From CAKUFA01 sp963646285 (GTDB lineage: Bacteria; Bacillota; Clostridia; Christensenellales; Aristaeellaceae), in contig CAVIWF010000029.1 in the NCBI GenBank assembly GCA_963646285.1, forward strand, positions 1 to 30,153: a stretch of DNA of 30,153 bases, in the 5' to 3' direction. Shown one piece after another: positions 1 through 7,329 of this stretch. The notes beneath the pieces were generated by a model, which saw only the letters and a program-made list of their open reading frames with translations, was not told the DNA's origin and searched no databases. Position 1 is the first letter of the stretch. The number at the start of each line of letters is the position of its first letter. Position numbers and translations under genes: made by a program.

Positions 1-42
1 AAATCATATTCGCTGTCGTACTTGAACCGATATTTTCCGTAA
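1..42 (+). CDS. possible C-terminal tail of an upstream gene (partial)
   Basis: From base 1 the first reading frame is open for 13 codons and ends with TAA at 40-42. This could be the end of a gene that starts outside the window. It is in the same frame as the nucleotidyltransferase gene that follows, so it could also be that gene's own N-terminus cut by an in-frame stop. The stretch is too short to recognise a family. Confidence 0.25.
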   Translation, partial: KSYSLSYLNRYFP

Positions 43-54
43 TGGTCTCCGGCG

Positions 55-1218
55 TTGTTGTTGAAACATGGGCTTTTTCAACAGCAGCCTAGCATCTTTG
101 TTTCCGCAGAATGGGCCTCAATCACTGCCGATGCCAACCGCCACGCCGTCATTGCGCTGCTCTACCCTAGCATGAAGCAGATGCAAGGTGTTCCGGCAGA
201 AGCCCTGTCGCAAGTGCGTAAAGCTGCTCTTTTCTCTGCAAGCACACTTGACACCATCCTGCACAGTCAGGCAGAGATTGTGTGTCTGTTGGAAAACTGC
301 CATATCCCTTGCGCCGTGTTGAAAGGTACCAGTGTGGCATGTTGTTATCCTCATCCCGAGCTTCGCTTGCCTGGTGACATCGATATCTTGGTTGGTGAAG
401 AAAATCTCAAGCCTGCTTGCAATGCGCTTACAGCCGCCGGCTACACCTATTCCCATACCACGGAGCTTCACACGTGTTTTCATAAAAACGGAGTAGAAAT
501 AGAAGTGCACTCGGCTGTATCTTTCTTTCCAGAGGGCGGCAAGGGTGCTTTCACCAAGCAGTACATGAAGGATGCACTTCAGCATGTGATGACAGTTAAA
601 ATTCGTGACATGAGCTTTCCTGTGCTGGCTGGCGTATATCAACTGATTGCTCTCTTGTCCCACATGGAGCGCCATCTAGCATCATCGGGGATTGGTCTGC
701 GTCAGATGTGCGATTGGGCAGTAACGGTCCATGCACAGCGTGATCACATTGGAGACGATGAACTGTCAGTGCTGGATCAGTGCGGTCTGCTGCAATTCGC
801 CAAAGTTGCCACAAGAACGTGCGAGAAATACCTAGGGCTGCCCCATTTCTCCTGGTGCGCCGATGTTGATGATGGTCTGTGTGATACACTGATGCGTGAC
901 ATCCTTGATGCAGGAAACTTTCAAGCGCAGCAACACAATCGTTACCTCTGCAACGTCCTTACCGATTCATCCTATGCGGATGATGAAAAGAAACCGTCCA
1001 CCCTGCACAATTATCTGCACTACATTCGCAAACGTGCACAAAAAGATCATCCATGGGCGAAAAGCCTGTTATGGGTGCCTGTATTCAACGTGTATTATCC
1101 GCTTCGGTGGATTGTGCGCATGCTCCCCGAAAAGAGCAAGCGGAAGCGCATGTCCACGGCCGTGCAGTCAGCAAAGAGCAGAGAAAAGCTGCTGTGGGGG
1201 CTGAGGGTGTATAAGTGA
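55..1218 (+). CDS. nucleotidyltransferase-fold family protein (NTP_transf_5-like)
   Basis: The protein of about 387 residues matches the uncharacterised nucleotidyltransferase family (NTP_transf_5 type). It has the hallmark 'AVLKGTSVA' followed by 'LRLPGDIDILV', which carries the paired acidic D-x-D metal-binding residues near positions 108-110, and later 'GVEIEVHSAVSFFPE'. Family members often sit in polysaccharide or natural-product clusters, and their substrates are mostly unknown. The C-terminus is basic (about residues 325-387). The start is uncertain. There is no ATG near the expected N-terminus, only TTG codons at 55, 58 and 61 with no clear ribosome site, and an in-frame TAA lies at 40-42. 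Relatives usually have a few more residues before the 'LLKHGLF' segment, so the gene may be N-terminally damaged or use a weak TTG start. The family call is fairly safe; activity and start are not. Confidence 0.7.
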   Translation: MLLKHGLFQQQPSIFVSAEWASITADANRHAVIALLYPSMKQMQGVPAEALSQVRKAALFSASTLDTILHSQAEIVCLLENCHIPCAVLKGTSVACCYPHPELRLPGDIDILVGEENLKPACNALTAAGYTYSHTTELHTCFHKNGVEIEVHSAVSFFPEGGKGAFTKQYMKDALQHVMTVKIRDMSFPVLAGVYQLIALLSHMERHLASSGIGLRQMCDWAVTVHAQRDHIGDDELSVLDQCGLLQFAKVATRTCEKYLGLPHFSWCADVDDGLCDTLMRDILDAGNFQAQQHNRYLCNVLTDSSYADDEKKPSTLHNYLHYIRKRAQKDHPWAKSLLWVPVFNVYYPLRWIVRMLPEKSKRKRMSTAVQSAKSREKLLWGLRVYK

Positions 1219-1253
1219 ATAGCAAAACTCTGTATAAGTGAATAGCAAAACTC
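1208..1253 (+). repeat. exact 23-bp tandem duplication at the 3' end of the preceding gene
   Basis: Bases 1208-1230 and 1231-1253 are identical and directly adjacent. Each unit begins TGTATAAGTG and ends GCAAAACTC. The first copy contains the final codons and stop of the nucleotidyltransferase gene; the second is noncoding and runs into the left arm of the terminator. Confidence 0.9.
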
Positions 1254-1304
1254 CCTCCACACTAGATACGTCACAATGTGATATGCTAGGCGGAGGGAGT
1301 TTTT
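1247..1304. terminator. bidirectional intrinsic terminator between convergent genes
   Basis: AAAACTCCCTCC (1247-1258) is perfectly complementary to GGAGGGAGTTTT (1292-1303). The 33-nt interior is itself partly self-complementary around TCACA-A-TGTGA and the two CTAG tetramers, giving one long imperfect hairpin. It is A-rich on the left and T-rich on the right, so it can end both the plus-strand nucleotidyltransferase transcript and the minus-strand RpiR operon. Confidence 0.85.
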
Positions 1305-1308
1305 GTTA

Positions 1309-2079
1309 TTAACGTTTCTTGCTTGCTAATCCAGCATAGAGTATATCAACTGCAACAAGGTTGGACATTCGCCCATAAATGCTATCTTCCAGCGTAATAA
1401 ATCGCTCATTCGCTGTAATTAAAGCAATGTCCGTTAATTGTGCTAAAGGAGAATTTGCAACTGTTGTGACACAAATCGTGCTTGCACCAAGTGCCTTTGC
1501 AGAAGTCATTGCCTCAATGATCTCTGCAGTTTTTCCAGAACAGGAGATTGCAATCACAACGTCATCTTGTTTCAGCTGCGCCTGAGACATACGCATCGTA
1601 TAGCTGTCGGAACATATATTGCTACGAATGCCAAGCTTAATAAACTGATGCCGAAGATATGAAGCAATCGGTATAGATCCGCCGAGCGCATACACATCGA
1701 TGTTATCAGCATGTGACAAAACATGTAATGCCTGCTCAAGCTGAGTATCTGAAAGCTGCTCATCAGATGCATACAAAGTCTCGACACAACCAGATAAAAT
1801 TTTGTGTTTCAGTTCAGCAGTACTTTCTGTACCTGTAATAGGCGAAACTCTGGGATGTTCATCATGATTGGCGAGTGCAATTTTATACTCTTTTAATCCA
1901 GTATAGCCACAGTGCCTGCAATAGCGGACAACCGTGGCTTCCGATACAGAGCATCCCCCAGCAATGTCAGCTACAGACATGGTAAGAACAGCACGCCCCT
2001 GACAGCTCATGAACTCAGCAACACGCTGTTCAGCCAATCCGATACGGTTCGCTTGTTTTGCCTTGTCTGGATATTGCAT
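1309..2079 (-). CDS. MurR/RpiR family transcriptional regulator (HTH + SIS)
   Basis: The protein of 256 residues (from the ATG at 2077-2079) has the RpiR layout. An N-terminal HTH_6 domain contains 'VADIAGGCSVSEATVVRYCRH'-type helices, and a C-terminal SIS sugar-phosphate-binding domain carries 'YALGGSIPIASYLRHQ' and 'DVVIAISCSGKTAEI'. SIS domains of this family bind phosphosugars and switch repression. I prefer the ATG at 2079, because AGGTG lies 6-7 bases before it; a GTG at 2094 would add five residues. It is the third gene of the minus-strand operon, 27 bases after the transketolase C-subunit gene. The two matching palindromes in the divergent promoter region are its likely targets, so it probably controls both arms of the locus and itself. 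Confidence 0.9.
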   Translation of the reverse strand: MQYPDKAKQANRIGLAEQRVAEFMSCQGRAVLTMSVADIAGGCSVSEATVVRYCRHCGYTGLKEYKIALANHDEHPRVSPITGTESTAELKHKILSGCVETLYASDEQLSDTQLEQALHVLSHADNIDVYALGGSIPIASYLRHQFIKLGIRSNICSDSYTMRMSQAQLKQDDVVIAISCSGKTAEIIEAMTSAKALGASTICVTTVANSPLAQLTDIALITANERFITLEDSIYGRMSNLVAVDILYAGLASKKR

Positions 2080-2106
2080 GACGACACCTGTCACTTTCTA
2101 TATACA

Positions 2107-3027
2107 TTAAGTACTAACAGCATTAGCAATTTGCAGCGGGTCAAGGCCATATCTTGACTTGACAGCTGCTGTTGGACCAGACTGCGTAAAAACATCCGGA
2201 ACACCTGCACGAATCAACTTAGGATGATGTTCTAAGCCTGACAAAACTTCAGCCACCGCACCACCTAGTCCACCGATGATCGTGTGATTCTCAACTGTAA
2301 CAATCTTTCCAACGTCCTTAACCCATTGTAAAAGCTCGTTCTGAGGAAAGGGTTTAATCGTCTGCACTTGAAGCAACCGACCGTGTAGCCCACGCTCTTC
2401 GAGTAAATCGAAAGAACAAACAGCGGACATCATAGCAGTTCCTTCGTAAACAATCGCAAAGTCTAAACCATGATTGCGAATGCACTTCACGCCTCCAAAT
2501 GATCCAGCAGGAACTTCATCAAGCACAGGAACAACATCTCGGCTTACACGAATGTAGCAAGGGCCAGGCGTTTTGATAGCGTCTGCAACAGCGTCACTGA
2601 GCTCGGTCGGCGACTGAGGAATCAGAATACGCATGTTGGGCAGGGAGCGCATCAAAGCAATGTCTTCATTTCCGTGGTGGCTGGCACCATCAGGGCCATT
2701 GTCCATGCCGGGATGCGTAGAAAGAAGCTTTAGATTGGCTTCTGCGTAGCACGCCATGCGCACTTGTGTCCAAGCACTGCCTGTGCAGAACAACGCAAAG
2801 TTCACGTAAAAAGGAATCATTCCTTCTAACGCAAGTCCTGTAGCGATGGAGACACCACTCGTCTCAGAAATGCCACACTCAATAAAGTGATCAGGGTGTG
2901 CTTTCTGAAAATGCACACTCCGTGTTGCGGAAGACAGATCACCATCCAGTACGTACATGAGAGGATCAAAATGGGCATTTAACGTCGTTCCGACATAGTC
3001 TCTGAGAGAAACTGTCTCATAATGCAT
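2107..3027 (-). CDS. transketolase, C-terminal subunit (split enzyme)
   Basis: This 306-residue protein corresponds to the pyrimidine-binding and C-terminal domains of transketolase. 'FIECGISETSGVSIATGLALEG' (about residues 48-69) includes the Glu (E55) that activates thiamine diphosphate. The C-terminal domain carries 'KIVTVENHTIIGGLGGAVAEVL' (about 237-258). With the N subunit it forms the active enzyme that moves two-carbon ketol units between sugar phosphates in the cytoplasm. Its ATG lies one base after the stop of the N-subunit gene, so translation is coupled. Split transketolases are common in catabolic operons of Firmicutes, where some act on unusual ketoses, so ordinary pentose-phosphate chemistry should not be assumed. 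Confidence 0.93.
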   Translation of the reverse strand: MHYETVSLRDYVGTTLNAHFDPLMYVLDGDLSSATRSVHFQKAHPDHFIECGISETSGVSIATGLALEGMIPFYVNFALFCTGSAWTQVRMACYAEANLKLLSTHPGMDNGPDGASHHGNEDIALMRSLPNMRILIPQSPTELSDAVADAIKTPGPCYIRVSRDVVPVLDEVPAGSFGGVKCIRNHGLDFAIVYEGTAMMSAVCSFDLLEERGLHGRLLQVQTIKPFPQNELLQWVKDVGKIVTVENHTIIGGLGGAVAEVLSGLEHHPKLIRAGVPDVFTQSGPTAAVKSRYGLDPLQIANAVST

Positions 3028-3028
3028 T

Positions 3029-3838
3029 TTAACACTCCTCCTTTTCTAAGTCAAGAATAGCCTGCTGATAGAGTTCTCCACCAATGCCTGATGAATGGTA
3101 GGAAACGTTGTTTTCCATGTAAGAAACTCCCTTACCCTTAATCGTTTTAGCAATGATACAATAGGGACCGCCTTGCCATGCACGTGCCCGAAAAAGTGCT
3201 TCAACGATTGCCTGCATGTTATGACCATCTATCGTTTCTGCTTGCCAGCCAAATGCTTCAAATTTCTTTTGTAAGTCACGGTTATCCATGACTTCCTTGG
3301 TAATGCCCGAGGAAGATAAGCCATTTTCATCGATGATGCAAATCAAGTGGTTGAGTCTGTAATGAGCAGCTTGTGTCGCTGCTTCCCAAATCTGCCCCTC
3401 ATTGACTTCGCCATCGCCGCAAATCACATAAACGTTATAAGGATCTCCCTTCCCCTTCTTGGCTAACGCCATGCCGATCCCCAGCGATAATCCCTGCCCA
3501 AGTAAACCCGTTGTGGCATCCACTTCAGGAAGTCGATGAGAGCATGGATGGCCTTGCAAACGAGAATCCAATTGACGAAGCGTTTTCATTTCGTCATCAG
3601 AAAGAATCCCATAACTATGGAGAATTGCATACTGTGCAGGTACGGCGTGGCCTTTAGACAGAATGACTCGACTTCTTGGTTCTACTTTCAAATCAACATC
3701 CATTGCATAAATTGCCGTAAGGACATCAATGATCGAAAGTGAACCACCGGGGTGACCAGCACCTGCTGTATGGATCATATCAACAATTGAACGGCGATTT
3801 TGAGCCGCTTGCTCTTTAAGAGTTTCAATGGATACCAT
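3029..3838 (-). CDS. transketolase, N-terminal (thiamine diphosphate-binding) subunit
   Basis: The 269-residue subunit has 'GAGHPGGSLSIIDVL' (about residues 26-40), 'LSKGHAVPAQYAIL' (60-73) and the thiamine diphosphate/Mg motif GDGEVNEGQIWEA (141-153), ending in 'IIDENG' (168-173), where the metal-ligand Asn is N172. It is the first gene of the minus-strand operon. An AGGAGG ribosome site lies 7 bases before the ATG, and a strong promoter and palindromic operator lie upstream. Together with the C subunit it reconstitutes a full-length transketolase. Confidence 0.94.
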   Translation of the reverse strand: MVSIETLKEQAAQNRRSIVDMIHTAGAGHPGGSLSIIDVLTAIYAMDVDLKVEPRSRVILSKGHAVPAQYAILHSYGILSDDEMKTLRQLDSRLQGHPCSHRLPEVDATTGLLGQGLSLGIGMALAKKGKGDPYNVYVICGDGEVNEGQIWEAATQAAHYRLNHLICIIDENGLSSSGITKEVMDNRDLQKKFEAFGWQAETIDGHNMQAIVEALFRARAWQGGPYCIIAKTIKGKGVSYMENNVSYHSSGIGGELYQQAILDLEKEEC

Positions 3839-3857
3839 GAGTCATCCTCCTTAAAGT

Positions 3858-3879
3858 AAGATGAAAAAACTTTCATCTT
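3858..3879 (-). promoter_or_regulatory. palindromic operator in front of the transketolase operon
   Basis: This is a perfect inverted repeat of AAGATGAAA, four bases, then TTTCATCTT. It lies between the minus-strand promoter (-10 at 3891-3896) and the ribosome site, so a bound repressor would block transcription. Its core GATGAAA/TTTCATC recurs at 4008-4026. TGAAA/TTTCA-type palindromes suit RpiR-family regulators, and the gene for one is in this operon. Confidence 0.8.
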
Positions 3880-3890
3880 GTAATGACACG

Positions 3891-3920
3891 ATTATATATC
3901 TTTGCCTATGTAAATGTCAA
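3891..3920 (-). promoter_or_regulatory. sigma-A promoter of the transketolase-RpiR operon
   Basis: Read on the minus strand, TTGACA (3915-3920), an 18-bp spacer and TATAAT (3891-3896): both hexamers are perfect. Transcription would start near 3884, directly upstream of the palindromic operator. Confidence 0.85.
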
Positions 3921-3955
3921 TATCGGTTGAAAAATAAATATTTTTATACTTTCTA

Positions 3956-3984
3956 TTGACATTCCAATGAAAAAGAATTATCAT
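3956..3984 (+). promoter_or_regulatory. sigma-A promoter of the kinase-transporter-aldolase operon
   Basis: TTGACA (3956-3961), a 17-bp spacer and TATCAT (3979-3984). It diverges from the transketolase promoter, with 35 bp between the two -35 boxes. Transcription would start near 3991, upstream of the second operator. Confidence 0.85.
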
Positions 3985-4006
3985 AATCATGAACTTGATG
4001 AGCGTA

Positions 4007-4027
4007 TGATGAAATAAAGTTTCATCA
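4007..4027 (+). promoter_or_regulatory. palindromic operator in front of the kinase gene
   Basis: The inverted repeat is TGATGAAA, TAAAG, TTTCATCA, with the same 7-base core as the repeat at 3858-3879 and one more central base. It is downstream of the plus-strand promoter and 13 bases before the AGGAGGTG ribosome site, so occupancy would repress the catabolic and transport arm. Confidence 0.8.
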
Positions 4028-4052
4028 CTTATCAAAGCTAGGAGGTGTAGGT

Positions 4053-4967
4053 ATGCATCAGATTGTGGGTATCGGCCACTGCTGTCAAGACTCGATTTGT
4101 ACGGTTGAATATTATCCCCCTGAAGATGGCTCTACGCACATCCTTTCCATTGATGATACACAGGGTGGTGGTGCTGTAGCCACTGCCTTGGTCGCTGCGG
4201 CAAAGCTCGGCGTTACGGCAAGCATCATCGCCAATCTCGGTGATGATCAGACAGGGGATCGGATTGTTAGTGGTTTTCAATCCTTTGATGTTTCCACAGA
4301 TGGAATCACAAGGATTCATGGCGGTCGAAGCAGCTGTTCAATCGTTATGGTAAACCCAGTGAATGGGACAAGAACAAAATTCCCATACCGGGATAATTTG
4401 CCACCAATAGACTTTATTCCAGAAAAGCGTGCCATGATCAAAAATGCAAATGTTCTGCATTTGGATGGAACAAATTATCAGAACGCGCTTGAAGCTGCAA
4501 AAATAGCCAAGGAAGTAGGCACCATCATTTCGTTAGATGCTTGTTCCAGGCAAAGGGAAAACTCGTTCAATTTGCAGCTTGCTGCTATGGCGGATATTTT
4601 GATTACCAACGCAGCCTACCCGAAGGCGGTTACAGGATGCAGCAATGTAGAAGATGCATTGAAGGCACTCTCTGCATTAGGCAACAAACAAGTGACCATG
4701 GCTACCGTTGGATGTGAAGGCGTCATTGCAGTTATCGATGGCGCAATTAAGCATTTCCCAGCATTCCATGTACATGCAGTCGATACGACTGGCGCAGGCG
4801 ATGTTTTTCACGGAGCATTCCTCGTTGCATGGCTGGAAGAAAAACGAATTAGCGAGTGCATTCGTTTTGCTTGTGCAGCATCAGCCCTCAAGTGTTTGAA
4901 AGTTGGCGGCAGGAGTGGCATTCCTAGCAGGGAAGAAGTCGAACTGTTCCTTGCAGAACACCCATGA
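4053..4967 (+). CDS. PfkB-family sugar (phosphate) kinase
   Basis: The 304-residue protein has the ribokinase/PfkB fold. A glycine-rich 'QGGGAVATAL' lies near residues 37-46, and the ATP/anion-hole motif DTTGAGDVFHGAF lies at 244-256 with catalytic Asp250. It phosphorylates a sugar or sugar phosphate using ATP. It resembles the branch that contains ketohexose-phosphate and sulfofructose kinases, but the substrate cannot be read from sequence. The start follows AGGAGGTG with 5 bases of spacing. It is the first gene of the plus-strand operon, with an RpiR-type operator in its leader. Because a class II aldolase ends the same operon, the simplest model is that this kinase makes a ketose bisphosphate (or ketose-1-phosphate) that the aldolase then splits. 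Confidence 0.85.
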   Translation: MHQIVGIGHCCQDSICTVEYYPPEDGSTHILSIDDTQGGGAVATALVAAAKLGVTASIIANLGDDQTGDRIVSGFQSFDVSTDGITRIHGGRSSCSIVMVNPVNGTRTKFPYRDNLPPIDFIPEKRAMIKNANVLHLDGTNYQNALEAAKIAKEVGTIISLDACSRQRENSFNLQLAAMADILITNAAYPKAVTGCSNVEDALKALSALGNKQVTMATVGCEGVIAVIDGAIKHFPAFHVHAVDTTGAGDVFHGAFLVAWLEEKRISECIRFACAASALKCLKVGGRSGIPSREEVELFLAEHP

Positions 4968-4973
4968 GCCTTA

Positions 4974-4996
4974 CCACTGCGTGAGATTTGCAGTGG
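4974..4996 (+). other. intercistronic hairpin between kinase and binding-protein genes
   Basis: CCACTGC (4974-4980) pairs perfectly with GCAGTGG (4990-4996) around a 9-base loop. No T-run follows, so this is probably an mRNA processing or stability element rather than a terminator. A partial operator half-site, GATGAAA, follows at 4996-5002. Confidence 0.5.
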
Positions 4997-5030
4997 ATGA
5001 AAGCTATATTTTTTCAAGGAGGAAACAGGT

Positions 5031-6050
5031 ATGAAGAAATTGGTATCCATGGTCTTGACGCTTGCCGTAACGTTGATGTGCTTCGCAGTAAGTGCATTAG
5101 CAGATGAACCGTCTGGCGAGTTGGTACTGTACACAACGGTGAGTGAGCTGCAGTACAACGAACTGGTAGGCGCATTCCAAGAGAAGTATCCGAACATTAC
5201 CATCACCTTTACCAAAGCTGGTGCAGGCGAGTGCAAGAGCCGTATCACAGCCGAGAAGGAAAACCCTCAAGCCGACGTGATGTTCGGCGGTCTGGTGTAT
5301 GCAGATGCACTGTCTATGGGTGATTGCTTCGAAGCATATGTCAGTGCTAATGATGCAAATCTTCCTGAAGATATGCGGAATACCACCGGTGTTTTGACTT
5401 TCCACGATGCTCAGATTCCGTGCCTTTGGGTAAATGACGAACTCGAACAAGAAGCTGGCGTAACCATCACCAGCTACGAAGATCTGTTGAACCCTGCACT
5501 CAAGGGACAGATCGTTTCTGCTGATCCCACCGAGTCTTCCTCTGCATGGAATCAGCTCCAGTGCATCCTGACTGACTTTGGCGGCTGGGAAAGTGATGCT
5601 GCATGGGCATACATTCAAAAGTTCCATGACAATGAGCCTGTCATTTCCGGCAGCTCTTCCGGCGTCTATAAGGGCGTATACAATGGCGAGTATACTGTAG
5701 GCCTGACCTACGAACCGGCTTGCGTGCAGATGCTGTCCGAAGGTGCTGAAGGCGTGCACATTGTGTATCCCACCGAGGGCGTTACTTCCATTGCATTTGG
5801 CTCTGCCATCATCAAGGGTGCAAAGAATCTTGACAACGCAAAGCTGTTCATTGACTTTTTGACCAGCGATGAAGGACAAGCTATCTACAACAAGTGTGGT
5901 GCTCGTCAAGCTAATTCTAACCTGGTTCTCGAAGAGCCGAATGCCTACATCGTTGACCTAAACACTGTGAACTATCTCGTTGCTGATACTGAGGCTTTGG
6001 CTACGAATCAGGCAGCCATTCAGGATCATTGGCGTGAAATTTTCAAGTAA
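5031..6050 (+). CDS. extracellular solute-binding protein, Fbp/Afu (iron or phosphosugar) type
   Basis: This 339-residue secreted protein has a classical signal peptide (MKK, hydrophobic core, cleavage after VSALA near residue 25). The mature part begins 'GELVLYTTVSELQYNELV', typical of the ABC Fe(III)/AfuA-like binding-protein family. The region 'NPQADVMFGGLVYADAL' and the C-terminal 'INFLTSDEGQ'-like segment (here 'IDFLTSDEGQAIYNKCG') also fit. AfuA homologues are known to bind hexose and heptose phosphates, and others bind ferric iron. The catabolic neighbours argue for an organic ligand here. I see no lipobox cysteine, unlike most Gram-positive binding proteins. It is preceded by AAGGAGG. 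The hairpin after the gene (6104-6162) would keep its expression above that of the membrane parts. Confidence 0.88.
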   Translation: MKKLVSMVLTLAVTLMCFAVSALADEPSGELVLYTTVSELQYNELVGAFQEKYPNITITFTKAGAGECKSRITAEKENPQADVMFGGLVYADALSMGDCFEAYVSANDANLPEDMRNTTGVLTFHDAQIPCLWVNDELEQEAGVTITSYEDLLNPALKGQIVSADPTESSSAWNQLQCILTDFGGWESDAAWAYIQKFHDNEPVISGSSSGVYKGVYNGEYTVGLTYEPACVQMLSEGAEGVHIVYPTEGVTSIAFGSAIIKGAKNLDNAKLFIDFLTSDEGQAIYNKCGARQANSNLVLEEPNAYIVDLNTVNYLVADTEALATNQAAIQDHWREIFK

Positions 6051-6103
6051 TACACTTGCTTGAAAATGGCAACTACAATTTCGCCGGGCAGTGGGCAACT
6101 GCT

Positions 6104-6162
6104 GCTCGGCACCATGCTCAATGCTTACAGGCTTGCTGCAAGTATCGAGCATGGTGCCGGGC
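6104..6162 (+). other. strong intercistronic hairpin after the binding-protein gene
   Basis: GCTCGGCACCATGCTC (6104-6119) pairs with GAGCATGGTGCCGGGC (6147-6162) over 16 bp with one G-T wobble. A second small hairpin (GCAGT/ACTGC) lies just before it. No T-run follows, so read-through into the ATPase gene is expected. Such structures between binding-protein and membrane-protein genes usually stabilise the upstream mRNA. They account for most of the 178-base gap. Confidence 0.75.
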
Positions 6163-6228
6163 TCAAAAGGTTCAAGCGGGCCATCTGGTGCAAAAAGATA
6201 TTTATGATACAGAACGGAGGAAACGACT

Positions 6229-7314
6229 ATGAGCGTTGAAATCAAAATTGATCACGCAGTAAAGAAATACGGGAAAAATATAGTTATTCCCGATTTATCG
6301 CTGGATATTAAACCCGGTTCTTTCTTTACGCTGTTAGGGCCTTCTGGCTGTGGCAAAACAACGCTGCTGCGCATGATTGCCGGCTTTAACAGTATCGAGG
6401 GTGGAGACTTTTATTTCAACGATAAGCGGATTAATGATCTTGATCCATCGAAACGGAATATTGGCATGGTTTTTCAGAATTATGCCATTTTCCCGCATCT
6501 CACCGTCCGCAAGAATGTGGAGTTTGGTTTGCAAAATCGCAAACTGGATCGTAAAACAATCGAAGAGCAGACAAGCAAGTACTTGAAAATGATGAAGATC
6601 GAGGAATTTGCAGAGCGTCTGCCTGAGCGACTTTCCGGCGGTCAGCAGCAGCGTGTTGCATTAGCACGTGCCTTGTGCATTCAGCCTGATGTATTGCTGA
6701 TGGATGAACCGCTTTCAAACCTAGACGCCAAGTTACGTGTAGAAATGCGCACAGTTATCAAAGAGATACAAAAGGAAGTTGGTATTACAACCGTCTATGT
6801 TACGCACGACCAGGAAGAAGCCATGGCTGTTTCCGATCAAATTGCCGTAATGCGGTACGGCGTCATTCAGCAAATTGGCACGCCTAAGCTTTTGTACCAA
6901 CGCCCCGCAAACTTATTTGTGGCAACATTCATTGGATTAACAAATGTACTGGAGAGACATATCGTTGTCCACAATGGTGAGAAGTGCATCAACTTTGGCG
7001 ATTACCTTGTCCCGATGCCGAATCTCGAAAGCAGCGTACGCGATAATCAGGACATTCGTGTATCTGCCCGTCCCGAAGAATTTGTGATTGTAGGAAAGGA
7101 GCAGCCTGGCATTGACGCAACGGTTGAGTATAGCACTTTCTTGGGACTGAATACTCATTATGTGATCCGTCTTAACAACGGTGAGCGTGTTGAAATTATT
7201 CAAGAGTCTCAGATAGACGACATCATTGAAAACGGAACCAAAATCAAGCTCGCTGTTAAGGCTGAAAAAATTAACGTTTTCAATGAGGACGGCTCCCACT
7301 CGTTGATTGTGTAA
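6229..7314 (+). CDS. ABC transporter ATPase, PotA/FbpC type with TOBE domain
   Basis: The 361-residue cytoplasmic ATPase energises import of the ligand captured by the upstream binding protein. Walker A is GPSGCGKTT near residues 38-46. The Q-loop is 'VFQNYAIFPHLTV', the signature is 'LSGGQQQRVALARAL' near 136-150, Walker B is 'LLMDEPLSNLDAKLR' and the H-loop is 'YVTHDQEEAMA'. The region after about 240 is a TOBE-type regulatory domain. The CUT1/Fbp-like form of this domain fits transporters for sugars, polyamines or iron. The start follows CGGAGG with 8 bases of spacing, and the permease gene begins 15 bases after the stop. Confidence 0.92.
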   Translation: MSVEIKIDHAVKKYGKNIVIPDLSLDIKPGSFFTLLGPSGCGKTTLLRMIAGFNSIEGGDFYFNDKRINDLDPSKRNIGMVFQNYAIFPHLTVRKNVEFGLQNRKLDRKTIEEQTSKYLKMMKIEEFAERLPERLSGGQQQRVALARALCIQPDVLLMDEPLSNLDAKLRVEMRTVIKEIQKEVGITTVYVTHDQEEAMAVSDQIAVMRYGVIQQIGTPKLLYQRPANLFVATFIGLTNVLERHIVVHNGEKCINFGDYLVPMPNLESSVRDNQDIRVSARPEEFVIVGKEQPGIDATVEYSTFLGLNTHYVIRLNNGERVEIIQESQIDDIIENGTKIKLAVKAEKINVFNEDGSHSLIV

Positions 7315-7329
7315 TGAAGGTGTGTACAG

